From Labia minor (taxonomy: Eukaryota; Arthropoda; Insecta; Dermaptera; Spongiphoridae): DNA of 64,000 nt. Positions 32,488 to 44,092 of the stretch are shown here, one piece after another; position 1 is the stretch's first letter, and every line of letters begins with the position of its first letter. The stretch is from positions 56,261,564 through 56,325,563 of the forward strand of contig OY720348.1 of NCBI GenBank assembly GCA_963082975.1. Reading direction: 5' to 3'. The notes under the pieces were generated by a model. It worked only from the letters and a program-made list of their open reading frames with translations, ran no database searches and had not been told where the DNA came from. A program made the position numbers and the translations under genes.

Positions 32488-32780
32488 TTAGGTAATGTTT
32501 TATTGACTAATTCACTAATTATTCAATTATTCCTAATTTTCGGTTTTTTCAATTCGCTTTGGATATAAAAAAATTATTTAATTAATTAATTTTTTAATCT
32601 TCTTATATCCAAACCGAACTTATAAAAATCGAAAATTAGTGGAGCCCTTCGGTAGTCAATTATTAAAACATGGAAGCTAAATAGAATATCAATGGGTTTA
32701 TATGCAAACTTTAATCCTTTTTATCTCTTAAACTAGAAGCGACCCGCAAAAATTACATAAGAAAAGTTTATTTGAAATTA
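32488..32780 (+). mobile_element. M4 MITE-like element, second copy
   Basis: Shares AATTAGTGGAGCCCT, GGTAGTCAATTATTAAAACA, AATATCAATGG and CTCTTAAACTAGAAGCGAC with 14260-14370. It also has its own central inverted stretch (TAATTTTCGGTTT against AAATCGAAAATTA, and TTTGGATATAA against TTATATCCAAA). The left part is missing relative to 13990-14401. Confidence 0.5.
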
Positions 32781-33457
32781 AATAAGTTGACCTGTGGCCA
32801 GGTCCGAACCGACCGACGGTTTGAAATAAATTAATTTCCAGCTACAGAAACAATTTCAAATAATTTTAATATATCTATTAATGTAATAAAAAACAGAAAT
32901 GGATACATAAATAATAAATATAAACATTTTTAATTTTATTTTATTTATAATATATATGCAAGACCAGGCTGTGGCGTCATGAATGGCTGGATGACGTCAT
33001 ATAATTTTAAATCACGAAAAAACTAATAAATATGATTTTTCTCGAGGATAAAACCAATACAAAGTGCATGATTCGTGGTAATATATAAAAAAATCTCCTT
33101 TGGTGTGAAAATAACCCTTTCCTTCCTATCGTCGATCGCTAATACTACCACTTCCGGTTTCCGGAATTGCACCAAAAGTTGATCAATTCATCCCACTGAT
33201 GCATTAAGTAAATATACCAAATTTCATCAAAATCGGTTGAGCCGTTCAGGCTGTACACATCTATACGGACGGACAGACGGACGGACAGACGGACGGACGG
33301 ACAGACGGACGGACGGACAGGCGGACGGACAGACATCATGCTAAAAATACTTTTTTCTGTTTAGAAAATGCATGATTCGTGGAGATATGTAAAAATCTCC
33401 ACATGTGAAATTTGGTGTGAAAACAATACCTCCCTTACTATCGTCGGTCGGTAAAAA
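32780..33457 (+). mobile_element. Helentron-like family 2, copy 2
   Basis: Nearly identical to copy 1, with an expanded GGACGGACAGACGGAC tract (about 33264-33330) and the same ends. It starts exactly where the M4 element stops. The minus-strand frame through the tract reads repeated SV(R/C)PSVR and is not a gene. Confidence 0.7.
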
Positions 33458-33459
33458 GG

Positions 33460-34160
33460 AACCGACTGGCAAAATAACTCGATTGAATAATTACCAAAAT
33501 ATATTTGATATTTAGACATGTAAAACAAATTAATAGGGAAAAAATAATTAAATAGAATATACCTACTTAAATCATTATAAAATTAAATAAAAATTTCATT
33601 GATAAACTTAATGATATAAGTAGACGGTAATTATTTAATGACTAATTTTAAAGAAAAGAGAGAAAATAAAGGTGTTTAAGGTTGTAATTCAAAGGCATTC
33701 AACCATAAATGCTTGCTTTATAGGGCAATAAATGCGACTCTTTTCTTCAGGTTGCCACATTCCAAATTTATTAAAGTGCATCCATCTTTAATCTCTATAT
33801 AAATCTCAAAACAATCCTAAACTCAATAAATTACTTTTAATAAAGTACTGACTCTATATTTTATTTCTTTGATTTTATTAAAGTGTTTAGAAAATTAAAT
33901 GATTCACTTCACTAAGAAAATTTTGCAAAAAAAATTAACTCTTGGAAAATAATATATCTCTATGTATGTTGAAAATTTCAATTAAAATTCGTGCACATAG
34001 TCATCAAAATTGTATGAAAATTAACTATATGGGACCTTCTTCTTCCAGTGCCATTTTCTGTTGAAAGTTGGCAACAATTTTAGCGAATTTTTTTAAAAAT
34101 TTGAAACCAACAGGCCAAAAATATTGGAGATTTTTTGTAAAATTCTTATTTATAGTAATC
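33460..34160. other. AT-rich sequence with a small non-repetitive patch
   Basis: 33640-33830 is slightly more balanced. No gene or element was found. Confidence 0.45.
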
Positions 34161-34168
34161 TAATATAG

Positions 34169-34463
34169 CAGTGATTCCCAAAGTGGGCGCTACCGCCCCC
34201 TCGTGGACGCTGGAGCTATCCAGGGGGGCGGTGATGGCCACAGATACATTGAGGGAAAATTACTTGTATATTACTATTCTATTCTGAGATCAATAAATAA
34301 ATACATAAATTCAATGTTTGTACTTTACACCTTTAATATTATAATATTTTGCAAATAGGTACATTTATCTTTCTGTTTAATTGTTATTAAAATTAAAAAA
34401 AATTAATTTCCAAGGGGGCACTGTGTAAATTTTTTTATGGCCAAATAAATTTGGGAACCACTG
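34169..34463. mobile_element. hAT-type MITE (295 bp), TSD T(A/T)ATATAG
   Basis: The ends CAGTGATTCCCAAAGTGGGC and TTTGGGAACCACTG are inverted. The flanks TAATATAG and TTATATAG differ at one base. Interior motifs GCTACCGCCCCCTCGTGG and CAAGGGGGC are typical of this MITE group. No ORF. Confidence 0.8.
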
Positions 34464-34469
34464 TTATAT

Positions 34470-35700
34470 AGAGATTATACAAGATATTATTTACAATATA
34501 AATCTTACAATTACAAAACATAATCACCCAAAGTAATAGTTCTGTCAATCTTTAAATACTTTTTCAATCTCTTCTTCTATTTTTTGGATTTTTTTGAATC
34601 TTGCCTAAAATTTTTTGAATCTTGCCTAAAATTACCTTATCTTACAAAATAAAATAAACACTAAACTGCCAAATTCAAAATTAAAATTTAATGAATCTTG
34701 TCAAGGAAGCTGAAGACAAGCCTTTAGTTGGGGATAATATCCCAAGATGAAATGTATCGCATGTTAAGAAGCAATCGATATTGGTATTAATTTGGTCCCA
34801 TGAATATTCAATGGTAAGTAAGGATGGGAATTCGCGTTTCAGGTTTTGCTAGACACCCCAACCCACCAATATTTTGTCTTGTAATAATCCGCAAAGGAAA
34901 GGCAGAGGACCCAACAGATGAAGATGTGTAATATTAGAAGAAGGAATGTTCCATCTTCGGGGTTCAAATCCTCAACAACAATATCATACTGCAGGTTCTT
35001 TCAAATTATATTTACAAAGTTAGTAATTTTTTAAAGTTTTATTTAAAATTACTTTACTGTGAAATCTTAAAATTATAAAAATAACTTTCATTAAGGACCT
35101 AAGTTAATGATTATTATTTTATCAATATCGAGAGATCAATTAACTACACAATGTTGAGATTGATTTAAAAATACAATAACTTTTTAATTAGTTTGTATAT
35201 ACCTACAGAAAGTTTGATTAACTTAAGTGAATAATTAAATTATAAATGTTATTTATATTAAGTTAAAGAGTTGAATTCTTAATTATTATATACTTAACAT
35301 AATATATCTTTTTTTTTTAATGAAAGATACTTCAATAGTTAAATTTCAAAATAAAATATGAATAAATAAAGAAAATGAACTGATAAGCATAAACTAATAA
35401 TTTCCAAAATATTAATTATTATGTTATAAGTGGATACAGAAATTATCATTAGTAATTCTTCAGTAATAACAAAAGTTCAAATATAAACAAATTTATAATT
35501 AAAGAATATTTAATTTATTATTAAACATAAACAAAACAAACTCTGAAAATAAATTTAAAATTAAGAAAGATAATGAATGTAAAATCAAAGTTTATTAAAA
35601 GAGTATTGGTTATAGAATTTATATTATGGTTAAAATTGTATTTTAAGGTTTAGTTAGAAATAAAAATAAATTTACCATATATTTATAGAAATTGAAAGAT
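34470..35700. other. No gene seen
   Basis: AT-rich. A direct repeat ATCTTGCCTAAAATTTTTTG / ATCTTGCCTAAAATTACC occurs at 34598-34637. No coding or bounded repeat. Confidence 0.5.
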
Positions 35701-36080
35701 ATTTATAAGCTATGGCATATGAAATGTTAGTGGTGGTGGTGGTGGTGTTCAAAGGTTGGGTTATGAAGTGTTTATCTGTCAGGTGAAATCGCATGAGAAC
35801 GCTCATGAATTTAGATGAAACAAAAATATGCCTATCAGATCAAGTTGCATGGAAAAGAATAGTTAGAGATATTTCAAAGCGATTAGAAAATTTTGCCTCG
35901 GATTTCTCAGTCGGGATTCGCTTGTTTACAATACATTATTCACCTACGATCCTCTTAATGCTGATTTAGATTATTAATAAAATATTTTATAAGTGCAGTA
36001 TTTATTTTCAAAAGCGTATTTTTGACGAGGGAATTGGATATAATTGGAAAAAATATTTGTTCACGTGCCAAGAGTACATT
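35700..36080. other. Non-repetitive island, possible regulatory element
   Basis: Contains (GGT)5 at 35731-35747, CAGGTGAAATCGCATGAGAA and CTCGGATTTCTCAGTCGGGA. Single-copy in the window with no open frame. Confidence 0.28.
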
Positions 36081-36499
36081 GAGGAAAGTATTTGAAATTA
36101 GTCTTAAAATCTTCTTTCATGTTTAATACCATTTATATATTTTGGAAATTTACACCATGCTCACTGATACTTGAATATATTGATGATTTACTGAGGGCCC
36201 AAGAGAAATATACGACCTTCATACAGGAATATGCCTATTCTGGATCGGATCGGATTTTCGGATTTAAATCCAAAAGAATAATTTTTCTTTACTTTTATAG
36301 TAACAAAAGAATCTAAATCGGAATCAGAATTTCTGGATCAGATCAGATCCTGCTCATCGTTACCTCGATAAATCACCAGAATAAATAAATAGAAACACCT
36401 AGCTAGAATAGTTGATAAAATACTGATGCAAAGTTTATTTTCAAAAAAATCAATCAAAAAAAACAAGGTAACTTATTGTTAGTATATATGAGGACTTGT

Positions 36500-36590
36500 A
36501 TGATAGAACTTAAGATTTTGATAAGGATAATGGAAAATATGAAGGCTAGCATCAAGAACTTTTGAGTTTACTAGTGTTTGAGAAATAAAT
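36500..36590 (+). pseudogene. Probable LINE 3' scrap (L8)
   Basis: GATAAGGATAATGGAAAATA then CATCAAGAACTTTTGAGTTT resembles the last segment of the LINE (compare GGCCAAGAACTTTCGAGTTC near 4.34 kb). Short and diverged. Confidence 0.3.
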
Positions 36591-36609
36591 TGATAGATGA
36601 AGTAAAACT

Positions 36610-36830
36610 GAAGGATATGATCTGGTTAAAGATATGGGGCGTTTTCAATATCTCGAAAACTATGTCTTTTGGCGTGGGAAAGGCATTGAGGGAGGATTGA
36701 CGCCACATACACGACCAGATAAAGCGTGTCTGGCTTATTTATAAGCGAGCTGGCGTCTAAGGAGGATTTATTTTTTGTCTGACATCTTGAAGATTAACTC
36801 ATGTGAAATTTCTGGTAATTTGTTTTCTTT
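36610..36830. other. Non-repetitive island with MEF2-like palindrome
   Basis: Holds CTTATTTATAAG (a MEF2-type A/T core) and AGATAAAG (GATA type) inside the phrase AAAGCGTGTCTGGCTTATTT ATAAGCGAGC. Single-copy and not coding. The function is inference. Confidence 0.28.
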
Positions 36831-37014
36831 TTTGTAAGTATAATCTATTCAACATGTGTGCAAATTCTTTAAAATTCTTACTAAGACTTATTCATTCACA
36901 TATCACTTATTTTTTTTAACATTTGCAAGTCTTTCTCTAAACTTTTCTAATTAGATATATAAACATTTCAACTTTATGAGTTGTTGTTTACGTTTTACAT
37001 GTAAATTTCTCATA

Positions 37015-37240
37015 AGCAATATCCCCCACACCGACTCCACAATATCGCACTTATTAGGGATATTGCCGAAAAGTTGACTTTTTACTTTCTAAATTTTACT
37101 TTTTATTTTATGAATAAAGCTGTAATTTATGCTATGCTGATAGTTCCTAATAGCCCTAAGTACCATTAACACCAATAATAGTTTCATCATAAGTATTGAC
37201 AAAAACACGAATAGTGTGTAATATCCTGGGTTTTACCTAA
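37015..37240 (+). repeat. Repeat D copy 2
   Basis: Diverged relative of 8675-8925: GCAATATCCCCCACAC, GGGATATTGCC, AAAAGTTGACTTTTTA, AAGCTGTAATTTATGCTAT, ACCATTAACACCAATA and GGTTTTAC occur in the same order. Confidence 0.55.
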
Positions 37241-37649
37241 TAAACAAAAGTATTCTGAGTACAAAGTAAGTAAAATTATCTGTTATTAGATAAAAATGGA
37301 ATGTGAACTCCCAATTATATTTATAAATATATATAGAAATTTCTATTTCAAAAGGGTTGGTCATGAGTCAATGTTAGTTAACTTGGCCTATTGATTCACA
37401 AGCTTAATTTAGTATTACTTTTTTTAAACTCAAATTGAGTGCCTCTGTATCTATATCTAGCATTCATATTTAAATGAATTATCAATTAGAAAAATGTGGA
37501 TTTATGGTAATTTAGAAATGGTATATTTTTAGAAATACTCAATATTTCAAACATTTTTTTTTATACTTTTTCCCTATGAATTCAAGTGTATTGATAGAAA
37601 TGAACAAATAGAATGAAACTAATAAATGGGATAAATTCAAGTGAGAATG

Positions 37650-38320
37650 AGAAAGACCAGAGGTGGGCGTTACTAGTGATTGGCCTCAGATGGGGATTGA
37701 TTCGCGATCAAAAATGCCAGACGTCCCTGAAACGGATCTGAGTTTCTCTGCCTGGGACAAAAGCCATTTTTCAAAAAGTATCCTCGATCAATAAAAACAG
37801 TAATTAACTCGCTAATAGAGAGCTGATAAAAAGTTTTTGCCAACTTGATGATTTAGATGTTTGCTGCCAATGATTATTTTCATCGTCGACAATCATAAAT
37901 AAATCATTCGAAGATGGCGGACGTTCTTCGTAGTCGAAATCTTTTTATTTTATTATTTTTTTTTTATTTTAAACTTCTTTTTAATTTAAAATGAAACTAA
38001 TGGTTTGTCAGCCAGTCGCTTATCTTGGCTGACTCGAAATGGATTTAATGACTTTAAAAATCTGCAGGAGAAGACATTTTTTTCATTCTGAGAATAATAA
38101 TTTCACGGATAAAAAACATATTTATGTTTCAAAATGAATTTTACAACGATTTCTCATTTGACGACACCAAAGCGCTCTTTTAATTTGCAATATATATTCC
38201 TTACTCTGGCTTAATTTTTTTTCATTATTCATTTTGGAAATTTTACCCGCAATCATCGGCCACTGTCTTCTGCCTATTTATCATCGAACACGAAAGGTCA
38301 CCCATGAAATTCTAAGTGAA
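37650..38320. other. Longest non-repetitive island, possible regulatory element
   Basis: Over 600 bp of single-copy sequence with dense motif texture, for example GATTGATTCGCGATCAAAAA, TTGCTGCCAATGATTATTTT, CGTCGACAATCATAAATAAA and GTTTGTCAGCCAGTCGCTTA. Stops occur in every frame. I see no transposon ends. It may be a conserved enhancer-like block. Confidence 0.33.
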
Positions 38321-38510
38321 TTAATTTGTAAAATAATGGAATATATTAACATCCTCATTTGAGAATTTTTTCGTCATACATATAACAATAAAACATTATT
38401 TATGACTGGACAGGGAGGGCGCGTTGAGCCGCTTATATATGCGGTCATTTTTATATTATATTTTTATTAATCATATAATAGAAAAAAGTATCCTTATCAT
38501 GAAAAAATAA

Positions 38511-39220
38511 GCTGGAGTGTCTCCACTCGACTATCTCGCAATTTGAATTGGATTAAATAACATAATATATTTTTTTTAAATTAAATTAAATTAATTAAAA
38601 AATTATAAATTAAAATTAATAAATAATATTTATTAATCCAGCGCATGTTTGGCTCTTTGTTGATGGGACAACATCACGTGTTGGCGCGTGAGATTTGCAG
38701 TGTTAAAAAATTAATTCCGGTACTATCAGCAATTTAATCAATCTGAAATGATATTTTGTTGATGGCACCATGCCACGTGCTGGCCCGTGATTTGCAGTGT
38801 TTACAAATTAATTCCGGTACTTTCAGTAATTTAATCAATCTGAAATTCCATATATAGCAGTTTTATACAATTTTTAATCATGTGAAAAATTATCAAACAT
38901 ATATCTTTATTTTTACGGTCACTTTAGAGGAAAAAAATCAAAATGTTGTAGGTAATGACCATCCACCGGTTGAGCTACATTTCTCGAAAGTTGATAGAAA
39001 ACTACGAATTTTGAATAAAGCCTATGTACCAAATTTCATGATTCTAAATCAAACCGTTTTTGCTTTATCTTGTCTACATACACACACACACACACACACA
39101 GAGAGAGAGAGACAGACATTTTTCTCATGATTCAGGAACCATCGAAACGTATAAATACATCAAAATCTCAACATCGAAAATTTTCTCGATCACAATACTA
39201 TCCCTGACGAGATAGTAAAA
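38511..39220 (+). mobile_element. Helentron-like family 1, copy 5 (with internal duplication)
   Basis: Full ends are present (GCTGGAGTGTCTCCACTCGA, CTATCTCGC; 3' CTATCCCTGACGAGATAG then TAAAAA). About 100 bp around TTTGTTGATGG...TTAATTCCGGTAC is tandemly duplicated (38650-38735 and 38756-38840). The (AC)n tract at 39077-39100 passes into (AG)n. Confidence 0.7.
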
Positions 39221-39357
39221 ATCAATTATACTTGGGACATTATCTGCGCAATATGCAATTTTGATTGATAATTGTTATGTACTAACAATTAAAAATTATT
39301 TCCATGCTTTATGATAAACGAGTTTTGATTTAAAAAAATATTTAATTAAATAAATAA

Positions 39358-39480
39358 GCTGGAGTGTCTCCACTCGATTATCTCGCAATTTGAATTGGAT
39401 TAAATATCATATATTATATTTAAATTAAATTTAATTAATTAAATTATAAATTAAAATTAATAAATAATATTTATTAAATT
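39358..39480 (+). mobile_element. Helentron-like family 1, copy 6 (5' piece)
   Basis: Only the first 120 bp or so (GCTGGAGTGTCTCCACTCGA, TTATCTCGC and the AT-rich stretch after it). It ends at AAATAATATTTATTAAATT. Confidence 0.65.
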
Positions 39481-39956
39481 TAAATATCGTCATCAATTAC
39501 ATTATCCACTCCCGCCATTCTTTTTTAATTGATATTTTATTAATATTTTTAAAATATTTCAAAATTTCTTATTTAATTTCTTTATAAAATTAAAAATGTT
39601 TATTTTAATAATATTTTACAACAAAATTAAGAAATATTTTTATTATTTCCCTACCAAAAAAAAATATTCATAAAGTTACCTACATATAATACATTTGATC
39701 AATTATAAAGGAAAGAATTTCAATAAATTGTCGAATAAATTTGATCTAATAATAATAAATAAATAATATTATATTAATTAAAATGTTTTTTTTAGATTAA
39801 ATTATAAATAATATAAATGATATTTGATTATTATAAATAAAAAGAAAAAATATAACCTCCTTTCTTAATTAAAATTATAGACAAGTTCAGGTGTAAATAT
39901 AATAAATTTGTATATATTTTTTATATTGAAATTGAAAATCAAGTTATTTTAATTAA
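39481..39956. other. AT-rich region, no gene seen
   Basis: A/T runs only. Confidence 0.55.
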
Positions 39957-39964
39957 TTTGTACC

Positions 39965-40608
39965 AGTGGCGTACCTAGAACTTTTGCCGCCCGGGGAGAT
40001 CTCCAGTTTGCCGCCCTTTCTATTATAAGTCAATCAAATAGTGGTTTTATAAATTAATACACATAAATAAATTTTTTTACACATATTTGTATGCACTCGT
40101 AAACATATTCATATAATAATATAATATTTACTCTTCTAGCTTTCATACTAGAAAAATCGTGTATAATGCTCTCAAAATTTATATTATTTGTAATTTCTTG
40201 TTCTATTGACAATATTGCAAGTCTTAATTGACTCATTGTAGAACGAAGATAATTTTGCCGAACAAAATCGTAAAGATGCGTTTACGAATTTAACGAATTT
40301 TAATGAATACAATAAAATAAAATTATTATCCTGTTCTTGGAATTAAAATTCAAAATTTATACTAAAATGCATTTATATACACCGAGGAATAATATTCGAA
40401 ATCATATAGTTGATCATAATTTATATAAATCAAATAGTAAACTTATAATAATCATAATAATCATTTATTATTCAAGAAAGAAAAAAAATAAATATGAAAT
40501 GAATAAGTTGCTTTTTACAATTATAACTAAATATAAAAAATGCCGCCCCAAGATAAGTGCCGCCCAGTGCGGACCGCACCCACCGCCCCCCCCCTTAGGT
40601 ACGCCATT
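39965..40608 (-). mobile_element. hAT element remnant (644 bp) with transposase tail
   Basis: The ends AGTGGCGTACCTAG and TTAGGTACGCCATT are inverted. The flanks TTTGTACC and GTTGTACC form an 8-bp duplication with one mismatch. Both ends contain GCCGCCC motifs. The interior keeps the end of a hAT transposase on the minus strand, which confirms the superfamily. Confidence 0.8.
40100..40270 (-). pseudogene. hAT transposase C-terminal dimerisation domain remnant
   Basis: The minus strand reads DFVRQNYLRSTMSQLRLAIL, then SIEQEITNNINFESIIHDFS and SMKARRVN. This is the end of the hATC dimerisation domain, whose hallmark is a (Y/S)LRS.M.Q.RL..L..LSIE.E(I/L)......(D/E)..I..F...KAR(R/K) run. After it the frame degenerates. 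The RNase-H-like DDE core, the zinc-finger part and the first half of hATC are gone, so it is non-functional. The open frame itself extends to 40054 with no further recognisable residues. Confidence 0.75.
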
Positions 40609-40609
40609 G

Positions 40610-40960
40610 TTGTACCGTTTTAGGAATCCATTTAACAATTGTAATAAATAATTTAAAAAATTGTAGAATTTTTAAAGTTTATAATAATAAATTGTATAAA
40701 TTCGATAAAGGCTCGGTGTTCCAGGTACTATTATTAGTATTAATAACAAGATACCCGAAATGAAAGTAAAATTCAATTTAAATTAGAAAATACTATTTCT
40801 GAATGATGATTTTTCTTTAATCTTTTCACAACTAACTTATCCTTAAATCCTTCCTGTTTTTCTTGAATTATAGGTGTTGTACCATTTCGTATCTTTATCA
40901 AAAAAAAAAACCGACGATTTATCTCGTTACAATTCATTGATATTTTTTTTTTTTCAAATG
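40610..40960. other. No gene seen
   Basis: AT-rich; nothing bounded. Confidence 0.5.
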
Positions 40961-40964
40961 TTCT

Positions 40965-41340
40965 TCTGTTGATAAGCGACTTGAAATCCATCAGGTATAA
41001 CTCACAAAAGGGCGGGTTTCTTTTGTTTTTTTTTTTTAACTCCAGGCCCACTTTTTATCTTTTCGCAATTTATTGGCCTGGCAATCTTAACTAGGCTCTG
41101 ATCTATGAATGGAGTCCTGGTTAATTTTCGGTTTGCGGTTTCATGATTTAAGATGACGAAATGGAAATTAATCGCGGTTAACATGCAAAGGGGCCGAGAT
41201 GGACCCGAGTAATTATCTTTGCAAGTCTATAACTTAAACCCTTCAGAAAGACAATTAATATCCGATTTGGTTTGAGAAAGGGAGGCTGAGATTTATTTTC
41301 ATAAAATGTCAGAGAAATACACCAGTAATCCAATGAAATT
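40965..41340. other. Non-repetitive island, possible regulatory element
   Basis: Balanced, single-copy sequence with GCAATTTATTGGCCTGGCAA, AATTAATCGCGGTTAACATG and CATGCAAAGGGGCCGAGATG. This includes an HNF1-like GTTAAC and a near-octamer ATGCAAAG. The minus-strand frames across it are short and unconvincing. Confidence 0.33.
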
Positions 41341-41344
41341 TTAG

Positions 41345-42250
41345 AATTTCACTCAGTCCTTCTCAAATTTATTTCAATCCATTTATATTAATGGATACTA
41401 ACGACTACAAAAGAAATGGCTTTATCTCTTTTTGTTATCTAATATCTAATTTCAATTAATTAATTTAGACGAAACAATTTAATCATCTTTTTACTTGCGA
41501 AATATATTAATTGAATTAATTAATCTCAAAGAATAGAAAAGTATATATATAATGTATATATATATATATATATATATAAATTTAATTTTTTGAAGTGGTT
41601 TCGCTTAATGTTGGTCAGAGTAAAGACAATAAAAGGCTACAGACATTGGACCACTTCCACTTTGAAAAAGTTATCCTCCTTTTCTTAAAGAGATATTCAT
41701 GTTGTACTCACTAGGATCCCTTCTCTTTCTCCATGTTTGAGTATATTTTGTTGTTTTTTTTTTTTTTTTTGAATTAAAATTAATTTAAATAATTTCACGA
41801 GTGAAGAGATGAGTAAATTATTTTTTCCTAAATTACTTATTTAAGCAAGGTATATCTAATTTAATTAGGTATACGAGTATATGTTGTATTTTTAAAATTA
41901 GTCTCATATATTAATATGAAGATAACCCCTCCTGGAGTCATTACTTCAAAGCACTACTAGCTTTGAACAGCTGATCTACAAATCAAGGTCAAACGACACA
42001 CACTTTATATTTCAATGCTGGGCGATTAACACCGCAAGCAGAATACTCACTCACCTCTATGTTCATCTGTATATATTATCATATATAATAAATATTCTTA
42101 TATTTAAAAATACAATATATCTTTTATTAACAAAACCTCTAGATCCTACAGTATACATTTTCAACTATTTACATTAATATACACAAAATGTAACTATATT
42201 TAATAAAGTATAGTTAAATTATAAATAAAAATAAGAGCAAATTTAGTAGT
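41345..42250. other. No gene seen
   Basis: AT-rich with (TA)n at 41548-41577 and a T run at 41753-41770. Nothing identifiable. Confidence 0.5.
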
Positions 42251-42254
42251 GTAT

Positions 42255-42622
42255 CTATCTTTCTAAGTTCTTTGTCACAGTAACTACATTCCTCCAAGTG
42301 TCCCTATCCTCTGCTACATTAATATCCAACTCCTATTTTCTCCCATCTATCTTACGTCCCTTTCTGCATTGTCTTCCAAACGTTTCCAAATCGGTCTATA
42401 CACAAATATATTTTTCTCCCATTATTGTCATGTGTCTTGTCCAACGCAAACCATCTCGATTTTATAACCCTAACTATATCTTGAGATGCATAGAGATCAT
42501 GCAATTATTTGTTATCCTTAAATGCTGCGAATAATCTTATTTTCAAATACTATAAAATTCTACTCTCGTCTCGCAACGTCATAGACCACGCCTCATACCC
42601 GTATAATACAACCGGCAATTTA
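42255..42622 (-). pseudogene. LINE reverse transcriptase C-terminal fragment (L9)
   Basis: The minus strand reads SKLPVVLYGYEAWSMTLRDE, SRIL, stop, then NLHDLYASQDIVRVIKSRWF, then the region equivalent to W.....R.....GENR and a final ..GNVVTVTK-type tail. It parallels the copy at 3880-4372 block for block (VLYGWDASPMTLGDESR and NLHDLYASSEIVRVIK), which secures the family. Broken by stops and shifts. The 5' side is cut by a MITE inserted at 42629. Confidence 0.7.
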
Positions 42623-42628
42623 CTATAG

Positions 42629-42905
42629 TCATGGAGGTAAGAGTTGGTGTTTGAGCGGTGGGGGTCAAGAGAGGCGGGACTTTTAAATTAAGAATTCAAA
42701 AAACAACACAGATTTAAAAATAACTTTTACTTAAAAGAGAATAAATATAAAAAACAGCATAGAATACATTCATCACACGACCCACCAAACAGAGAAACAA
42801 ATAATAAAGTAGCATGGTGTGGTTTTGTAGGAATGGTAGGGGTAAGCGCGGGAACTGCTTGGCCGAGGGTGGGGGTCGACCCATGCACCAACTCTTACCA
42901 CCTCA
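42629..42905. mobile_element. MITE M1 (277 bp), TSD ACTATAG
   Basis: The ends TCATGGAGGTAAGAGTTGG and CCAACTCTTACCACCTCA are inverted. The 7-bp duplication ACTATAG is exact (42622-42628 and 42906-42912). The interior has no ORF. The target size suggests a hAT-like or other cut-and-paste class; superfamily is undecided. Confidence 0.75.
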
Positions 42906-43119
42906 ACTATAGTGTACCTCTCATTATACACATATATGAGTATTTGATTTAGGTTTGTTTTCCACGTCAGTTAATGAGAATCTCAAAGTTTTGGAAATCA
43001 TTTTGACAGCATTTAACGAGAGTTCACGTATTTTAGAATCTCGTTCATAGTTGATGTTTTGGATTAAATAAGTGGGATAATTTTGGTTTGGTGTATTCTG
43101 AAGTCTTTAAATATCAGCA

Positions 43120-43260
43120 GTACTGGTAATTCTACTATTAAATGTGGTCTGGACGGTACCACTGCCTGGTGATTTCTATAGAATATAGTTCCGAAATGGG
43201 CGCCGAAATATCGAGATTAAAATCTCATTAATATTTGAGGAAAAAACTCTGAATTAACTA
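43120..43260 (+). mobile_element. Penelope-like 3' end candidate
   Basis: TTCCGAAATGGGCGCCGAAA followed by TATCGAGATTAAAATCTC parallels GAAAATGGGTGCCGAAATGT then CGAGAAAAC in the inverted arms. This phrase type is found in 3' regions of some Penelope-like elements. No GIY-YIG or reverse transcriptase residues were found. Confidence 0.3.
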
Positions 43261-43264
43261 CTCA

Positions 43265-44090
43265 TAAACAAAACATCCATGGAAACCTTAACACACACAT
43301 AGAATATTTTTGATTCTCTAATGTACAAATTGACATTAATTATATTATAATTAATTATCAACAATAAACATTTTGGAGGATAATTGTATAGATTTTCAAT
43401 TCAAATCAAAACCAACTGTTCAAGCCCCAAGCCTCCATCCCTCTAAAAGACATATCCCAGGAGGGATTCTGAGTATAAAAAAGTTCGAGAATTGTCAAGA
43501 TTTTTTTTTTCTATAATGAAATGAACATTTATATAGAAATACTAATCCCAAAGCATCTGACATCTTCATTAATTTTCATAGCGCCCATATTTCAAAATCT
43601 AGATTAATTAAAATATCTTAAAAAAAAAAATTAGTATTAGGACATATTATAAAATAAATCTAGGTGGATAAAAAAAATTAAATAAATACATATAATAATT
43701 AAATATATATATTAATATTCTATAAAATTCCCTAAGTATTTAAATTATAACATATATTTATATATGATGTATAATATTATCAAAATAATATATTTACATC
43801 CAATAGCAAATATAATCGTTATTCTAATTTCAAATCTAATATAATTAACTCAAATAACTAAATAACGATTAGTTTTGAAATTGATTGAATGTATAAAATG
43901 AAATTAATAATATAATTGAATTTTAATTGAATAAATAAATATTAAAGATAAAGCTAAAGTATAAAAAAATAATTAATTAATCAAGATTCAAACATAATAT
44001 GTATTATATAAATCTAATTTGAATAAATTAATTTGATTTGTTTTTTTTTAGTTATTAATCCATTCATAAATATAGTTAGAATTATAAAAT
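43265..44090. other. AT-rich region, no gene seen
   Basis: Nothing bounded; A/T runs after 43600. Confidence 0.5.
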
Positions 44091-44092
44091 CA

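Noticed and set aside
33145..33339. Minus-strand open frame with repeated SVRPSVRLSVR
   Set aside because: It is the translation of the GGACGGACA microsatellite in Helentron-like family 2.
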